Shown one piece after another: positions 35,204 to 44,312 of a stretch of DNA of 64,000 nucleotides. Numbering within the stretch: position 1 is the stretch's first letter; every line of letters begins with the position of its first letter. Made by a program: the position numbers and the translations under genes. Source of the stretch: Pseudohongiella sp. (GTDB lineage Bacteria > Pseudomonadota > Gammaproteobacteria > Pseudomonadales > Pseudohongiellaceae); contig JAUSCD010000034.1 of NCBI GenBank assembly GCA_030651695.1, positions 20,679 through 84,678 of the forward strand, given 5' to 3'. Below the pieces are notes generated by a model that saw only the letters and a program-made list of their open reading frames with translations, searched no databases and was not told the DNA's origin.

Positions 35204-35872
35204 ATGATCAGGAAACTCCCGCGCTGGGTAGAAATTGGCGGCTTCATACTGACATTTATCGCCGGCAGTGTGAACGCTGTAGGTTTGCTTGGGTTTCAGC
35301 ATGAGGCTGTATCGCACCTCACCGGTACAGCCTCTTTGCTGGCCATGCAGGTGGCGCGTTTTGACTCGTCCAGCAGCATACATCTGTTGTTGGTCATTGT
35401 GAGCTTCCTGCTTGGAGCGATATTCAGCGGGTTTGTCATCGGAAATACCGCGCTCAAACTTGGTCGGCGATATAGCGTTGCATTGATTACGGAAGCCATT
35501 TTCCTGCTGATCGCCATGTACCTGTTGATGGAGGGGGACTCCAGCGGACATTTTTTTGCTTCAGCGGCATGTGGGTTGCAAAATGCAATGACCAGCAGTT
35601 TTAGCGGCGCCGTAGTGCGCACCACCCATGTATCCGGACTGTTCACTGATATTGGTATCATGCTGGGAGCCATGCTGCATGGTGAACCAGCAGACCGGCG
35701 CCGCATGTCACTTTATCTGATACTGATCTGTGGTTTTATTCTGGGCGGTGTAGCAGGATCGCTGTTATTTTTCCGCATGGAATTTTTGTCGCTGCTTTTG
35801 CCGGCGACGCTGGCAGCGATGCTGGCCATGGCTCATATTATCTACAGGAGAAGAGCTATTTCGCCAGCCTGA
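35204..35872 (+). CDS. DUF1275 (YoaK-type) membrane protein
   Basis: The 222-residue protein has six to seven membrane helices and the family motifs AGSVNAVGLLGF with HLTGTASLLA in the first third, and CGLQNAMTSSFSGAVVRTTHVSGLFTDIG in the middle. These are typical of DUF1275/YoaK proteins, whose function is unknown. It starts with ATG at 35204 and converges with the redoxin-fusion gene, overlapping it by 17 bp at the 3' ends. Confidence 0.88.
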   Translation: MIRKLPRWVEIGGFILTFIAGSVNAVGLLGFQHEAVSHLTGTASLLAMQVARFDSSSSIHLLLVIVSFLLGAIFSGFVIGNTALKLGRRYSVALITEAIFLLIAMYLLMEGDSSGHFFASAACGLQNAMTSSFSGAVVRTTHVSGLFTDIGIMLGAMLHGEPADRRRMSLYLILICGFILGGVAGSLLFFRMEFLSLLLPATLAAMLAMAHIIYRRRAISPA

Positions 35873-37586
35873 TAAAGTGGCTGAACATTTCCGAGTCAAA
35901 TTGATAACCTTGCGCGGCATCTGATTCCGGCGCAGGATTAAATGGGTTGGACGCGGAATTATCGTACACCGTTTCAGCTCTGAACACCGAACCCGCTGGA
36001 ATTTTTTTCAGCTCCGCAGTGCGATATGCCAACTGCCAATTGTAATTAAAATTGGCGACGTTAATCAGTTGCTCTTCACTTCCATCCGGATAAGTGACTG
36101 TTAATGACATACTCTTGCCGCGACTGTGCGCGTGTGGAGAATACGATTCGAGCCAGACATCATTGGCGACGGGCTCTGAGGTCAGTGTCTCAATGTGCTC
36201 AGTTGTATTTGCAGGAATCGTAAAATCAGGTTTTTCCATTGCCAGTGTGCTCAATTGCATGGCCGGTTCTGCATCATGGAAATAGAACCCGATCTGGGTT
36301 CGATCAACGGTTTCACGCCCTGATGTGAGGTAACGCAGTTTAAAAACCAGATCCTTGTCAGCGCCCAGCAAATAACCGCTGTTCTGTGCAAAGATATCAT
36401 CGGTTTCACCTGGCACATAAACACTGATGTAGTCGGCGTTGATTTGCGCAATCAACTCGTCCGCATCATCAGTTTGCAAGGATTTGTCTACGGCGTAAAC
36501 CAGCAGACTATGTAGCACGCTTTTGTCACCCACTTTGTACGATACCGCGCTGATCCACTTGTCCTGAGGAATCTCTATATTGGTACGCTTGACCAGAAAG
36601 TCCACATTGCCTGTGGCCGGAATCGCCTGTTCCGGCACATCAACGATCAGGTCTGGCTGCCCCAACGGCCAATCTGCAACATCAGGGCGCGTTTCCGCTA
36701 ACGGATCAGTCTCACCATCGCGCGGCCCGCGCTGATCTATCCACTCGATCAACAAAGCCATTTCATAGTCGCTGAGTTCGTGGGTGTTGACCCAGTCACC
36801 CACCGAGTTATCAATTTGTCCTGGCGGCATTCGGCGTGTAATCACAGTTTCACGCATCATCGGACTCCAGCCCAACACCATCAGATGTCGGTTCATTGCC
36901 CAGGGCGCCAATCCGTTTTCAACATGACAGAACGCGCAGCGAGCCTGAAGCAGAGGCACGATTTCGGTTTGATAAGAAATCTGACGGCCGGCAAACTGAT
37001 CAAGGAAGCGGTAGCTCAGTTCAGTGCCCGACATTGTACCGGCCGGCTCTTGCAGTCGGCTCGGCCGGCGCGCTGCTCTCGCCGCCAGTAACTCAGTCAA
37101 TACAGGTGTCAGCTCCTGAATACTATTCAAACCGCGATACATGACATTGGCGGAGCCCGGATCCAGCACGATCATTTCACCCAGCACGGTGACGGCCAAT
37201 GTTTTGGCCACGGTTTGCGAACTGTCTATCAGAACAGGCAACCCGGCCGGTGATCTTTCCTGCGCTCGTATAAAGTCGGGCTCGTCGCTGGCATTAAGCA
37301 GCCATACCTGAACATTCTGGTCAGTGAATTGGTCGAGGACCGTTGAAAAATCCTCGGCAATTTGAAATGACGCGGGATCATGAAAAGAAAACGGCAGCAC
37401 CACGACGGCACTGCTGTCGCGATAACGGCTGAGTTGGTGGAACTTCCCGTTCTGGTCCAGCAATCCGAAGTCGCTGTTGCCAAAAGCGTGCTGTGGCATC
37501 CAAATGCCTGACGCAAGCATCAATACAGCGAAGAGCAGCGGAAGACAGCTTCGCGGACTTATTTTTGTACAGCAGATGTGCAGCAT
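35856..37586 (-). CDS. Exported redoxin, cytochrome c and copper-monooxygenase-like fusion protein
   Basis: The 576-residue product has an N-terminal signal, a thioredoxin/AhpC-like domain at about residues 38-165 that lacks the usual CxxC, and a c-type haem motif CAFCH at C217-H221. The C-terminal half resembles copper type II monooxygenases such as peptidyl-glycine hydroxylase. SVLHSLLVYAV and SPHAHSRGKSM supply candidate copper histidines. Similar multi-domain proteins occur in marine bacteria and planctomycetes, without a firm function. The layout suggests an electron-transfer protein in the periplasm acting on a small reductant. The start is ATG 37586 with a weak ribosome site. Confidence 0.75.
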   Translation of the reverse strand: MLHICCTKISPRSCLPLLFAVLMLASGIWMPQHAFGNSDFGLLDQNGKFHQLSRYRDSSAVVVLPFSFHDPASFQIAEDFSTVLDQFTDQNVQVWLLNASDEPDFIRAQERSPAGLPVLIDSSQTVAKTLAVTVLGEMIVLDPGSANVMYRGLNSIQELTPVLTELLAARAARRPSRLQEPAGTMSGTELSYRFLDQFAGRQISYQTEIVPLLQARCAFCHVENGLAPWAMNRHLMVLGWSPMMRETVITRRMPPGQIDNSVGDWVNTHELSDYEMALLIEWIDQRGPRDGETDPLAETRPDVADWPLGQPDLIVDVPEQAIPATGNVDFLVKRTNIEIPQDKWISAVSYKVGDKSVLHSLLVYAVDKSLQTDDADELIAQINADYISVYVPGETDDIFAQNSGYLLGADKDLVFKLRYLTSGRETVDRTQIGFYFHDAEPAMQLSTLAMEKPDFTIPANTTEHIETLTSEPVANDVWLESYSPHAHSRGKSMSLTVTYPDGSEEQLINVANFNYNWQLAYRTAELKKIPAGSVFRAETVYDNSASNPFNPAPESDAAQGYQFDSEMFSHFIRLAK

Positions 37587-37700
37587 GGAACTCAGATATT
37601 CCCTGAATACGATTCACGACATTTAAACATATTGCCCGATGCCGCGCTGACGATATCCTGAAAAATTGCTGGTGGATTTTGAAATATCTGATGAGCATGT

Positions 37701-37767
37701 TTTAATGGGGACGGAGGAGTGAGACTCCTCCGTCCCCATTAAACCCATTAAACCGCCGTCCCCATTA
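37701..37767. repeat. REP-like palindrome followed by a degenerate copy
   Basis: Perfect 20-bp arms (37701-37720 and 37724-37743) carry TTTAATGGGGACGGAGGAGT. The outer TTTAAT is specific to this copy. A second, decayed half-site (CCATTAAACCGCCGTCCCC) follows to 37767. The element lies in the divergent gap between the redoxin-fusion gene and the small flagellar-like gene. Confidence 0.88.
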
Positions 37768-37782
37768 CAGCAGAGCCGTGCG

Positions 37783-38046
37783 ATGAGCAACGTCACATTC
37801 AACACCGGCCTTTATGGCATGAACCTGGCGAGCCAGGGCTTGGCGCAATCTGCCCAACAGATTGCATTGGCGGGTGTACGTGGAAATGACGGCGGCGCCG
37901 ACACCAATGCCGCGATCACCGGCAGCAGCAATACGGCAGAACCGTTGGTAAATCTGAAAACCAATCTGCAGCTTTTTAATGCTTCAGCCAAAGTTGTGGA
38001 TACTGCTGACAATATGCTCGGCAATCTGCTTGATGTGCGTGTGTGA
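37783..38046 (+). CDS. Small flagellar basal-body rod-like protein
   Basis: The 87-residue product has an N-terminal NTGLYGMNLASQGLAQSAQQIA helix and a C-terminal LVNLKTNLQLFNASAKVVDTAD, then LGNLLDVRV. This ending is the heptad pattern of the C-terminal coiled coil of flagellar rod and hook proteins (FlgC, FlgE, FlgG). Short orphan proteins of this sort are common in gammaproteobacteria. No other flagellar gene is nearby. The start ATG directly follows a REP-like palindrome and has no clear ribosome site. Its role is unknown. Confidence 0.7.
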   Translation: MSNVTFNTGLYGMNLASQGLAQSAQQIALAGVRGNDGGADTNAAITGSSNTAEPLVNLKTNLQLFNASAKVVDTADNMLGNLLDVRV

Positions 38047-38078
38047 ACTGCAACTATTAAGTTTTGAATAGAAGACTG

Positions 38079-38585
38079 ATGCAGACAATTCAGAGCTTTC
38101 CATCGCTAAGCCGGCCAGATGCCCGCGTATTAATCTTGGGCAGCATGCCCGGCAACGTGTCGCTGGCAGCATTTCAGTATTATGCACACCCGCGCAATGC
38201 CTTTTGGAGAATTATGGCCGAGTTGTATAACTTCGACCTTGCTGAAAGCTACGAAACCAGAGTCCAGTGTCTTCTCAATCAGAAACTTGCAGTCTGGGAC
38301 GTGGCACAGCAGTGCGTCAGGCCAGGAAGTCTGGACAGCAATATTGTGGGAGATTCAGTGGTAGCAAACGACTTCAGCAGCTTTTTTTCCAGGCATCCCG
38401 ATATACAACTGGTTTGCCTGAACGGCGGGAAGGCCGCAGCGTTGTATAAAAAGCACGTGGTGCCGGAGGTGAAAAGGGCTCAAGAAATAGCGAGGCAGGT
38501 GCTTCCATCCACAAGTCCTGCTTATGCCGGGGCGAGTTACGGGCAAAAACTGGATTTGTGGCGATTGGCACTGAAAAATGGCTGA
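38079..38585 (+). CDS. DNA-deoxyinosine glycosylase (uracil-DNA glycosylase superfamily)
   Basis: The 168-residue protein matches the deoxyinosine glycosylase branch: LILGSMPGNVSLAAFQYYAHPRNAFW is the catalytic and base-pocket region near residues 20-45, VWDVAQQCVRPGSLDS follows, and LPSTSPAYAG holds the DNA-binding loop. It would remove hypoxanthine from DNA that has undergone adenine deamination. I used ATG 38079; a TTG five codons earlier is also possible. It follows the small flagellar-like gene by 32 bp. Its presence is of interest beside regions showing A-to-G and C-to-T bias, but the link is speculative. Confidence 0.85.
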   Translation: MQTIQSFPSLSRPDARVLILGSMPGNVSLAAFQYYAHPRNAFWRIMAELYNFDLAESYETRVQCLLNQKLAVWDVAQQCVRPGSLDSNIVGDSVVANDFSSFFSRHPDIQLVCLNGGKAAALYKKHVVPEVKRAQEIARQVLPSTSPAYAGASYGQKLDLWRLALKNG

Positions 38586-38631
38586 CACTAGGCGGCCGCG
38601 CTCCCCCTCACCGCAATGATGCGAAGGAATA

Positions 38632-39582
38632 CTAATCCATCGCCACCCGAAGAACCTGCCCTACACTCAGCAAATCACCGGCAAGATCATTGTGCGTTCG
38701 AATCGCATCAACACTGGTACGATACCGGCTGGCAATACGCCATAGGGTTTCCCCTCGTCTTACCTGATGGGTAATTTCCTGCGGCGCCCGGGATGCTGCG
38801 GAGATCTGCTCTGTGTTGGCACTGGCAGCAATAACACGGGCTCCGGCCACTGAGTTCCCACTGCCTGATCCGGGAACGACCAGCTTTTGTCCAACATTTA
38901 TCAGGTCACCACGCAATCCATTAGCTGACCGCAGCTGAGCAACCGTAGTACCCATGGTTGATGCCACGCGAGACAGTGTATCTCCCGGACGAACTGTGTA
39001 TTCACGTGACTGCCCCTGCACGCCTGCAAGATAATTTACATACGGCTCGGGGAATACAGCGACATGGTAATGCGGCGGGTTACGTTCACGGGTTACATCC
39101 AGAATCTCGTTTTCTTCCAGAGCCAGCAACGTTCTTTCAAGCCAGGTACGGCAACTCTGTTTTTGGGGGATGCGCAGATCAACAGCCATACCCGTGGGGT
39201 GAACAGAGTCGCTGGCTGCATTGGCAGGCTGACGTTCAAGCGGGCGTGTCAGACTGGTCACAGTCAGCTTCTCACCGCAGGCATTGAAGTACTGCGCAGC
39301 CAAACGCTCAATCAGGGTTTTAACCGCTGGCCGGGCATAGGGATATGAAACGTTGTGAATTGCCACGTGCTGGCTGGGATTTACGCGCACCAATTCACCA
39401 GCCTCAACCAGCTGATTGACTGCTCGTGAAGTACCAGTAAAGGTATAACCGGCGTGCACAGCGTGTTGATGCTGTCTTTCCATGGACGCGCGCGAGCCCA
39501 TCAGGCTGGCTTGCTGCGCCAGAGCGGGTACGGTAAAAACGGATAAGGTCGCCGCCACAAGTGCTGCTGTCAGGTTTTTCAT
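38632..39582 (-). CDS. Exported DUF5715 protein with two LysM domains
   Basis: The 316-residue product has a signal peptide ending at ALAQQAS. A DUF5715/M15-like peptidase domain covers about residues 55-185, with SVHPTGMAVDLR and PPHYHVAVFPEPY giving the His/Asp/His zinc ligand pattern of D-Ala-D-Ala carboxypeptidase relatives. Two LysM peptidoglycan-binding modules follow (YTVRPGDTLSRVAS and HQVRRGETLWRIAS). It likely acts on or binds the cell wall. The start at 39582 is set by the signal peptide and a GCAGG-like ribosome site. Nothing else recognisable is present in the AT-rich 241-bp gap upstream. Confidence 0.85.
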   Translation of the reverse strand: MKNLTAALVAATLSVFTVPALAQQASLMGSRASMERQHQHAVHAGYTFTGTSRAVNQLVEAGELVRVNPSQHVAIHNVSYPYARPAVKTLIERLAAQYFNACGEKLTVTSLTRPLERQPANAASDSVHPTGMAVDLRIPQKQSCRTWLERTLLALEENEILDVTRERNPPHYHVAVFPEPYVNYLAGVQGQSREYTVRPGDTLSRVASTMGTTVAQLRSANGLRGDLINVGQKLVVPGSGSGNSVAGARVIAASANTEQISAASRAPQEITHQVRRGETLWRIASRYRTSVDAIRTHNDLAGDLLSVGQVLRVAMD

Positions 39583-39823
39583 GCTGCCTGCCCCACAATT
39601 TGTAGTCTTTGTTATGCACAGATTTTGCGCGAGTGACCGCATTCTCACGTTAAATATTCATTTTGTCCAGCATAAGTATGATTTTGTTCACAAAAATCTT
39701 GGCGACTACGGCGTCACTATGATGATCAAACTTTGGAAACAGACAAAAACCTCGACCCGGAAACTTATATTATTGTTTTTATTGTAATTTTGGCAGCAGA
39801 GCCCGCCTTGGAGCATCCTGACG

Positions 39824-41230
39824 TTACTGCCATCCGATCCCATCCCAGCAACGCCCGGGCCTTGCGACCCCTCCAGCGTCGATTTGGGCTGCTACCGGAC
39901 TTGAATTTTTGCAATCCGAGCCCTTTAGCCCCTGCCGTGTTGACGTTGCGTCTATCAACTCCTTGGTGCCATCAGCTAACCTGCTTAACTGGAAACTGTC
40001 GTAGATGTCTCCGGCGGCCGTTCTCGACTCAAAACTTAGTTGCGAGCCTGAAAACCTGATGGATTGGTACAATTGCACGTCTTCTCCGGTGACCGACAGG
40101 GCTTCTGTTGCGGCCCGGGACACCAGATTCATTTTTGGCCCAGCTACAGAAACGATATATACCGGACCTAAGGACTGATTTCCGGTGTTGGTCAGCGTAC
40201 CGCGCCCGTAAACGTGATCGTGCCCTTGCAACACCAGATCAACGCCATACTGATCAAACAAAGGTTGCCAGTGCCTGGTCAGTATCGGGTTCGGAATACC
40301 ATGAGACACAGAAACCATAGGGTGGTGATAAATCACTACAGTCCATAGTGAGTCATTGTCCGACAGCACCTTCGCCAGCCACCCAGCCTGAGCGATTGCG
40401 GCATTCTCATCATGAATTGCGCGCGTTGAATCAAGCACAACAAATCTCACTTTCTGATAGTCAGAATAAAACACCGTCTGCCCGAAACCGACCGGACCGT
40501 TGTCTGCTGACACAAATTGAGCATCCCACTGTGGCACTCTCTGCGGCGGCAAAGTGGTTTCGTTGTATTCGTGATTGCCGGCTACCGGCAATTGAAGCAA
40601 GGACGGCGCGACCCAGTCCAATGCATCGAACCACTCTCCCCAGTTGTAGTCCTGATTTCCCATGCGATCGATCATGTCACCTGCATGAATCATCAGTGCG
40701 GGGTTGCGGGTACTTAATACTGCTTGCCGGACAACCCGGGAGAACAGAGATTTGACTGAATTCTGCGCATCGCCAAAGTAAAGCACTTCAAACGGGAAGG
40801 GGGTTTCAATATCCGGCGTCCTGAACTGAAACCACTCGCTCCAGACTCCTGCCCCTTTGACGCGGTAGGCGTAAAGGGTGTTGCTCGCCAACTGCGAAAA
40901 CTCAACTGCATGATGGTGCGCCAGGCCATTGCCCGCTGACAACGCCTGGGTATTCCCCCGAACGGTTTTGGCATCAACAGACAATGCCGGACTATTGCCT
41001 GACAGGACAATTTCCGCCTCCGCTATCGCAACGGATTCATCTGTACGCCAACTCACCTGGTAGCTGAGTTCCCCTTGTGTACCGGGCAGCAGAATAATCC
41101 GGTCGGGGTATGGCAAAGCCTGGTAGCGCGGATGCTCATCAAGAACCAACGTATTCTGTGCAAAAGTCTGCAATGGAAAAATTACTGTTACAACGCAGGA
41201 AAAAATTGCAACAAGAGCTTTGGTACGCAT
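39824..41230 (-). CDS. Exported purple acid phosphatase-like metallophosphoesterase
   Basis: The 468-residue product has a signal peptide ending at TFAQ, an N-terminal fibronectin-like domain and a calcineurin-type phosphoesterase domain. The metal-binding motifs appear in order: FGDAQ, HAGDMIDR with a nearby YNWGEW, GNHEYN, YHHPM and GHDHVYGRG. This arrangement matches purple acid phosphatases, which release phosphate from organic esters. ATG 41230 is preferred; an ATG eight codons upstream would lengthen the signal peptide. It lies downstream of a TonB receptor gene on the same strand but behind a terminator-like hairpin. Confidence 0.87.
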   Translation of the reverse strand: MRTKALVAIFSCVVTVIFPLQTFAQNTLVLDEHPRYQALPYPDRIILLPGTQGELSYQVSWRTDESVAIAEAEIVLSGNSPALSVDAKTVRGNTQALSAGNGLAHHHAVEFSQLASNTLYAYRVKGAGVWSEWFQFRTPDIETPFPFEVLYFGDAQNSVKSLFSRVVRQAVLSTRNPALMIHAGDMIDRMGNQDYNWGEWFDALDWVAPSLLQLPVAGNHEYNETTLPPQRVPQWDAQFVSADNGPVGFGQTVFYSDYQKVRFVVLDSTRAIHDENAAIAQAGWLAKVLSDNDSLWTVVIYHHPMVSVSHGIPNPILTRHWQPLFDQYGVDLVLQGHDHVYGRGTLTNTGNQSLGPVYIVSVAGPKMNLVSRAATEALSVTGEDVQLYQSIRFSGSQLSFESRTAAGDIYDSFQLSRLADGTKELIDATSTRQGLKGSDCKNSSPVAAQIDAGGVARPGRCWDGIGWQ

Positions 41231-41275
41231 GCTGAACCCCACTGTTTTTGACATACTGATGTTTCAGAAAAAATG

Positions 41276-41306
41276 AAACGGAGGGCATGGATCATGCCCT
41301 CCGTTT
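41276..41306 (-). terminator. Terminator-like hairpin between the TonB receptor and phosphatase genes
   Basis: A perfect 14-bp stem (41276-41289 with 41293-41306) closes on three bases. On the minus strand it is followed by TCATTTTTTC. It follows the TonB receptor gene and precedes the phosphatase gene, so readthrough would set the ratio between them. Confidence 0.75.
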
Positions 41307-41366
41307 GTACAAAGCAGTTTCATGTTTGCAACCAAACCAGCCCGTTCAGATTTGGCCTGCTTATCA

Positions 41367-44177
41367 TCAGAAACTCATTTTTACGCCCGCGTTAAACTGA
41401 CGACCATAATACACAACTGATGTCGGATTCCCACGGCTACCCTGGTACTGCACAGAAGGTGTATCAGTCAGATTTTTCAGGTTCACAAACGCACTGGTGC
41501 TCTCGGTAATCGTGTACTTGAATGCCAGATCCCAAACTGAGGATGCCGCATTGTAACGATCCAGCGCCGGACGCCCGCCAACTGATTCCAGACGCTCCGG
41601 TAAACGGTTGTACGAAACGCGGACACTGACCGGGCCATCAGTGTAAGACACGATTCCGTTATAGATGTAGCCTGGCGAGTTCACCAAAGGCAGATCATCT
41701 GCTGCACGGCCAGGGTATGAACCCTGAGAATCCAGCCAGGTGTAATTGGCTTCTACACCCAGATTAGACAAGAGTCCTGGCAAGAATGACAACTCTTGCG
41801 CCCACACCAGCTCCAGACCCTTAACCTTGCCGCCATCACCATTCACACGGGTCCGTTCATCAACACCATCGGACGCCAGACGACTGGAGCTGAATACAAA
41901 GTTATCGATTTCTTTGTAGAAAGCACCAGCCGACAACACACCCAAAGGTGGCAGGAAGTATTCAGCTGTGACATCAAAATTATCAGACTCAGCTGGCTTC
42001 AGACCAGGATTACCAATAACACGCTGGTTAAGTTGAGCATTCTCCTGACGCGACGGGATCAGATCGCCGGGCGGTGGGCGTGAAATTGCCTTGGTGACCG
42101 AGCTGCGCAAAATCAGCCGGTTATCCATCATCGCGTAACGCGCGTGAACCCCCGGTAAAACGTTGGTGTAGCTGGCTGAGTCACTGACACGATTGACCGC
42201 GGTAACGTTACCACCTGATACGGTAACTGCATTGGCCTGACTGCTGATTTCTGTCGCTTCAACACGAACCCCGGTCAGTATCTGCAGGCCGTTAAAATCT
42301 ATATCTGCCATCAGATAACCGGCGTAAATATCTTCAGCGATTGTGAAGTCGGCATTCGCCAGCGTTTCAGCAGTAAACAGCCTTGCCGCTGCTGTTTGAG
42401 TAAAGGATTGCGGGCTGGTCTTTTGCAGATTCAGATATTGTCTCCAGTCCGGGAATACAGGGATCAACACTGCACGACCGTACGAAGCGCTCATGTAATC
42501 AGCATTGGAGTACAGGTCCACCAGATTCGCTGGCGATGTTCCGGTGAGACCAGTGTAGCGAATCGTATCCGGCTGAGCTTGTGAGGCGTCCTTAAAAGTG
42601 GCACGAAGCCCGGTTTTGAGTGTCCATGGAATCGATGCGTAACCAAAATCGCGTTCAGCATGAGTATCGATACTCCACTCATCTTCAACGCGCGGCACCT
42701 GGTTAGTATCAAACTGACGGAACTGCAAACGCGAAGGATCGCTGATATCAATGCCATTGTTAACTGTGAACGTCGGAAAGTCCGGATTCGTACGGTCATA
42801 AGTCATGTTGACGCCGTTCCAGGAGTTCACCACTTGCAAGGTTACCGGGTAGTCTTTTTTCGCTTTTGAGTATGCAAGGCGACCTTCAAGATTCCAGTCT
42901 CCTGTGCGATGTGTCACATTGCCGGTATAGAGCTGAAAAACGTTTTTAGGCTCACGGTAGAACGCAATACTGTCTACGCGGCCGCCAGTGGATGTCCCGG
43001 CTGTTGCAGAGACATTCGACTGAGTTGCAGGGTTGGGACGATAGTCGGTGCCTCGACGTTCAAGATCACGGTAGTCATAGTGGTAAATGCCGCTGAAGCT
43101 AAACTGCGTGTCATCACCCGGGCGATAATCGAATGCCAGACCCGCACCAACTTTATCCTTGGTCTCTTTTCTATCGTAATACAGTGATCGATTGATAAAA
43201 TATGAGTTGGCAGCACTCACTGTGTACGCTGTGTCTACCACATCATAACCACGATGATCCCGGAAATAGAAAAGTGATGCCAGCAAACCGAACTCTTCCT
43301 GCTCACCAAAGGTATCGCCAAAGGTTACACCAGCCTGACGGTTCCACGTGTCACGGTTATCATTGTATGTTGTTCCGGCTTCGACTTCGAAGGTGCGGCC
43401 AACTTTGTCGTAAGCTGATTTGGTCACCAGATTGACTGTGCCACCAATGGCATCAGCGGACATATCAGGCGTTGGTGCTTTGATAACATCAACGCGGGCA
43501 AGCATGTTGGCCGGGAAACTGTCCAGCGCGATATCACGGTTGCCATCTACGTTTGTCATTCGCAAACCGTTGACTGTTACGGTGTTGTATTGCGGCGCGA
43601 GACCCCGAATGGTTGCAGTGCGCTGGACACCGGCACGTGTCTCAACCGACAGGCCTGGCAGTCTGACCAATGCATCACCAATATTGCCTTCGCGGATCTG
43701 ACCGAGTGCATCGGCTGATACTACAGTACGAACGCTGGGCGCGTTGCGCTGCATATTGATGCTGGAAGCCAAACCAGACAAACGTGACAGCACAAGAATT
43801 TCCTGCGGCAGAACACTGGAATTTGCCAGTCTGAAATCGCGGCGGGCAGAGCTGCCAGACTGAACCTGAAGCGCAACTCTCTGCGGCTCCAGACCTTCAT
43901 AACTGATTACAACGGTATAGTTTCCTGCGGCGAGATTGCTGAACAAAAAGCTGCCATCGCCAGAGGCAACGGTCTCACGACCGACACCTTCGAGTCTGAT
44001 ACTTGCGCCAGGCAGGACATCGCCATTGGTGTCATTGATGACACGGCCAGCGATGCTACCCTGCCCCTGAGTCTGTGCAGTGCCTGAAGTTGTTTGCGAG
44101 AACGCCAGCTGTGGGAAGACTGGTCCAAGTATAGCTGTGCCTATCGCCAGTGTTAAAGCGAGTTTTTTGAATTCCAT
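41367..44177 (-). CDS. TonB-dependent outer-membrane receptor with an N-terminal carboxypeptidase-like domain
   Basis: The 936-residue product has a signal peptide (ending LAFSQ), a carboxypeptidase regulatory-like beta domain at about residues 40-115 (GRVINDTNGDVLPGASI), a plug domain (VSADALGQIREGNIGDAL, then RGLAPQYNTVTVNG) and a 22-strand barrel ending in FNAGVKMSF, with a terminal aromatic as expected. This is the TonB receptor group that often takes up complex organic substrates. The downstream phosphatase suggests organic phosphate compounds, by inference only. The message leader contains a small hairpin at 44197-44217. Confidence 0.92.
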   Translation of the reverse strand: MEFKKLALTLAIGTAILGPVFPQLAFSQTTSGTAQTQGQGSIAGRVINDTNGDVLPGASIRLEGVGRETVASGDGSFLFSNLAAGNYTVVISYEGLEPQRVALQVQSGSSARRDFRLANSSVLPQEILVLSRLSGLASSINMQRNAPSVRTVVSADALGQIREGNIGDALVRLPGLSVETRAGVQRTATIRGLAPQYNTVTVNGLRMTNVDGNRDIALDSFPANMLARVDVIKAPTPDMSADAIGGTVNLVTKSAYDKVGRTFEVEAGTTYNDNRDTWNRQAGVTFGDTFGEQEEFGLLASLFYFRDHRGYDVVDTAYTVSAANSYFINRSLYYDRKETKDKVGAGLAFDYRPGDDTQFSFSGIYHYDYRDLERRGTDYRPNPATQSNVSATAGTSTGGRVDSIAFYREPKNVFQLYTGNVTHRTGDWNLEGRLAYSKAKKDYPVTLQVVNSWNGVNMTYDRTNPDFPTFTVNNGIDISDPSRLQFRQFDTNQVPRVEDEWSIDTHAERDFGYASIPWTLKTGLRATFKDASQAQPDTIRYTGLTGTSPANLVDLYSNADYMSASYGRAVLIPVFPDWRQYLNLQKTSPQSFTQTAAARLFTAETLANADFTIAEDIYAGYLMADIDFNGLQILTGVRVEATEISSQANAVTVSGGNVTAVNRVSDSASYTNVLPGVHARYAMMDNRLILRSSVTKAISRPPPGDLIPSRQENAQLNQRVIGNPGLKPAESDNFDVTAEYFLPPLGVLSAGAFYKEIDNFVFSSSRLASDGVDERTRVNGDGGKVKGLELVWAQELSFLPGLLSNLGVEANYTWLDSQGSYPGRAADDLPLVNSPGYIYNGIVSYTDGPVSVRVSYNRLPERLESVGGRPALDRYNAASSVWDLAFKYTITESTSAFVNLKNLTDTPSVQYQGSRGNPTSVVYYGRQFNAGVKMSF

Positions 44178-44196
44178 ATTGCACCCTTGATTTTAT

Positions 44197-44217
44197 GTAT
44201 TGGCTCGTCGCCAATAC
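44197..44217 (-). promoter_or_regulatory. Small hairpin in the TonB receptor leader
   Basis: GTATTGGC (44197-44204) pairs with GCCAATAC (44210-44217) across a five-base loop. It lies 20 bases upstream of the start codon, just before an AAGGGTG ribosome site on the minus strand, and could stabilise or regulate the message. Confidence 0.4.
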
Positions 44218-44312
44218 GGATTTTAAGGGTGAAATATGACAGTGCCACGTCACTTTAATGTCTGTTACGTGACACTTTTATGAAACTACTTCATGCGGCT
44301 ACGACACTTCAT

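Noticed and set aside
41277..41303. The ACGGAGGGCATG hairpin as another member of the REP-like family
   Set aside because: It shares only ACGGAGG with the family, lacks the GGGG start, and is better explained as a terminator after the TonB receptor gene.
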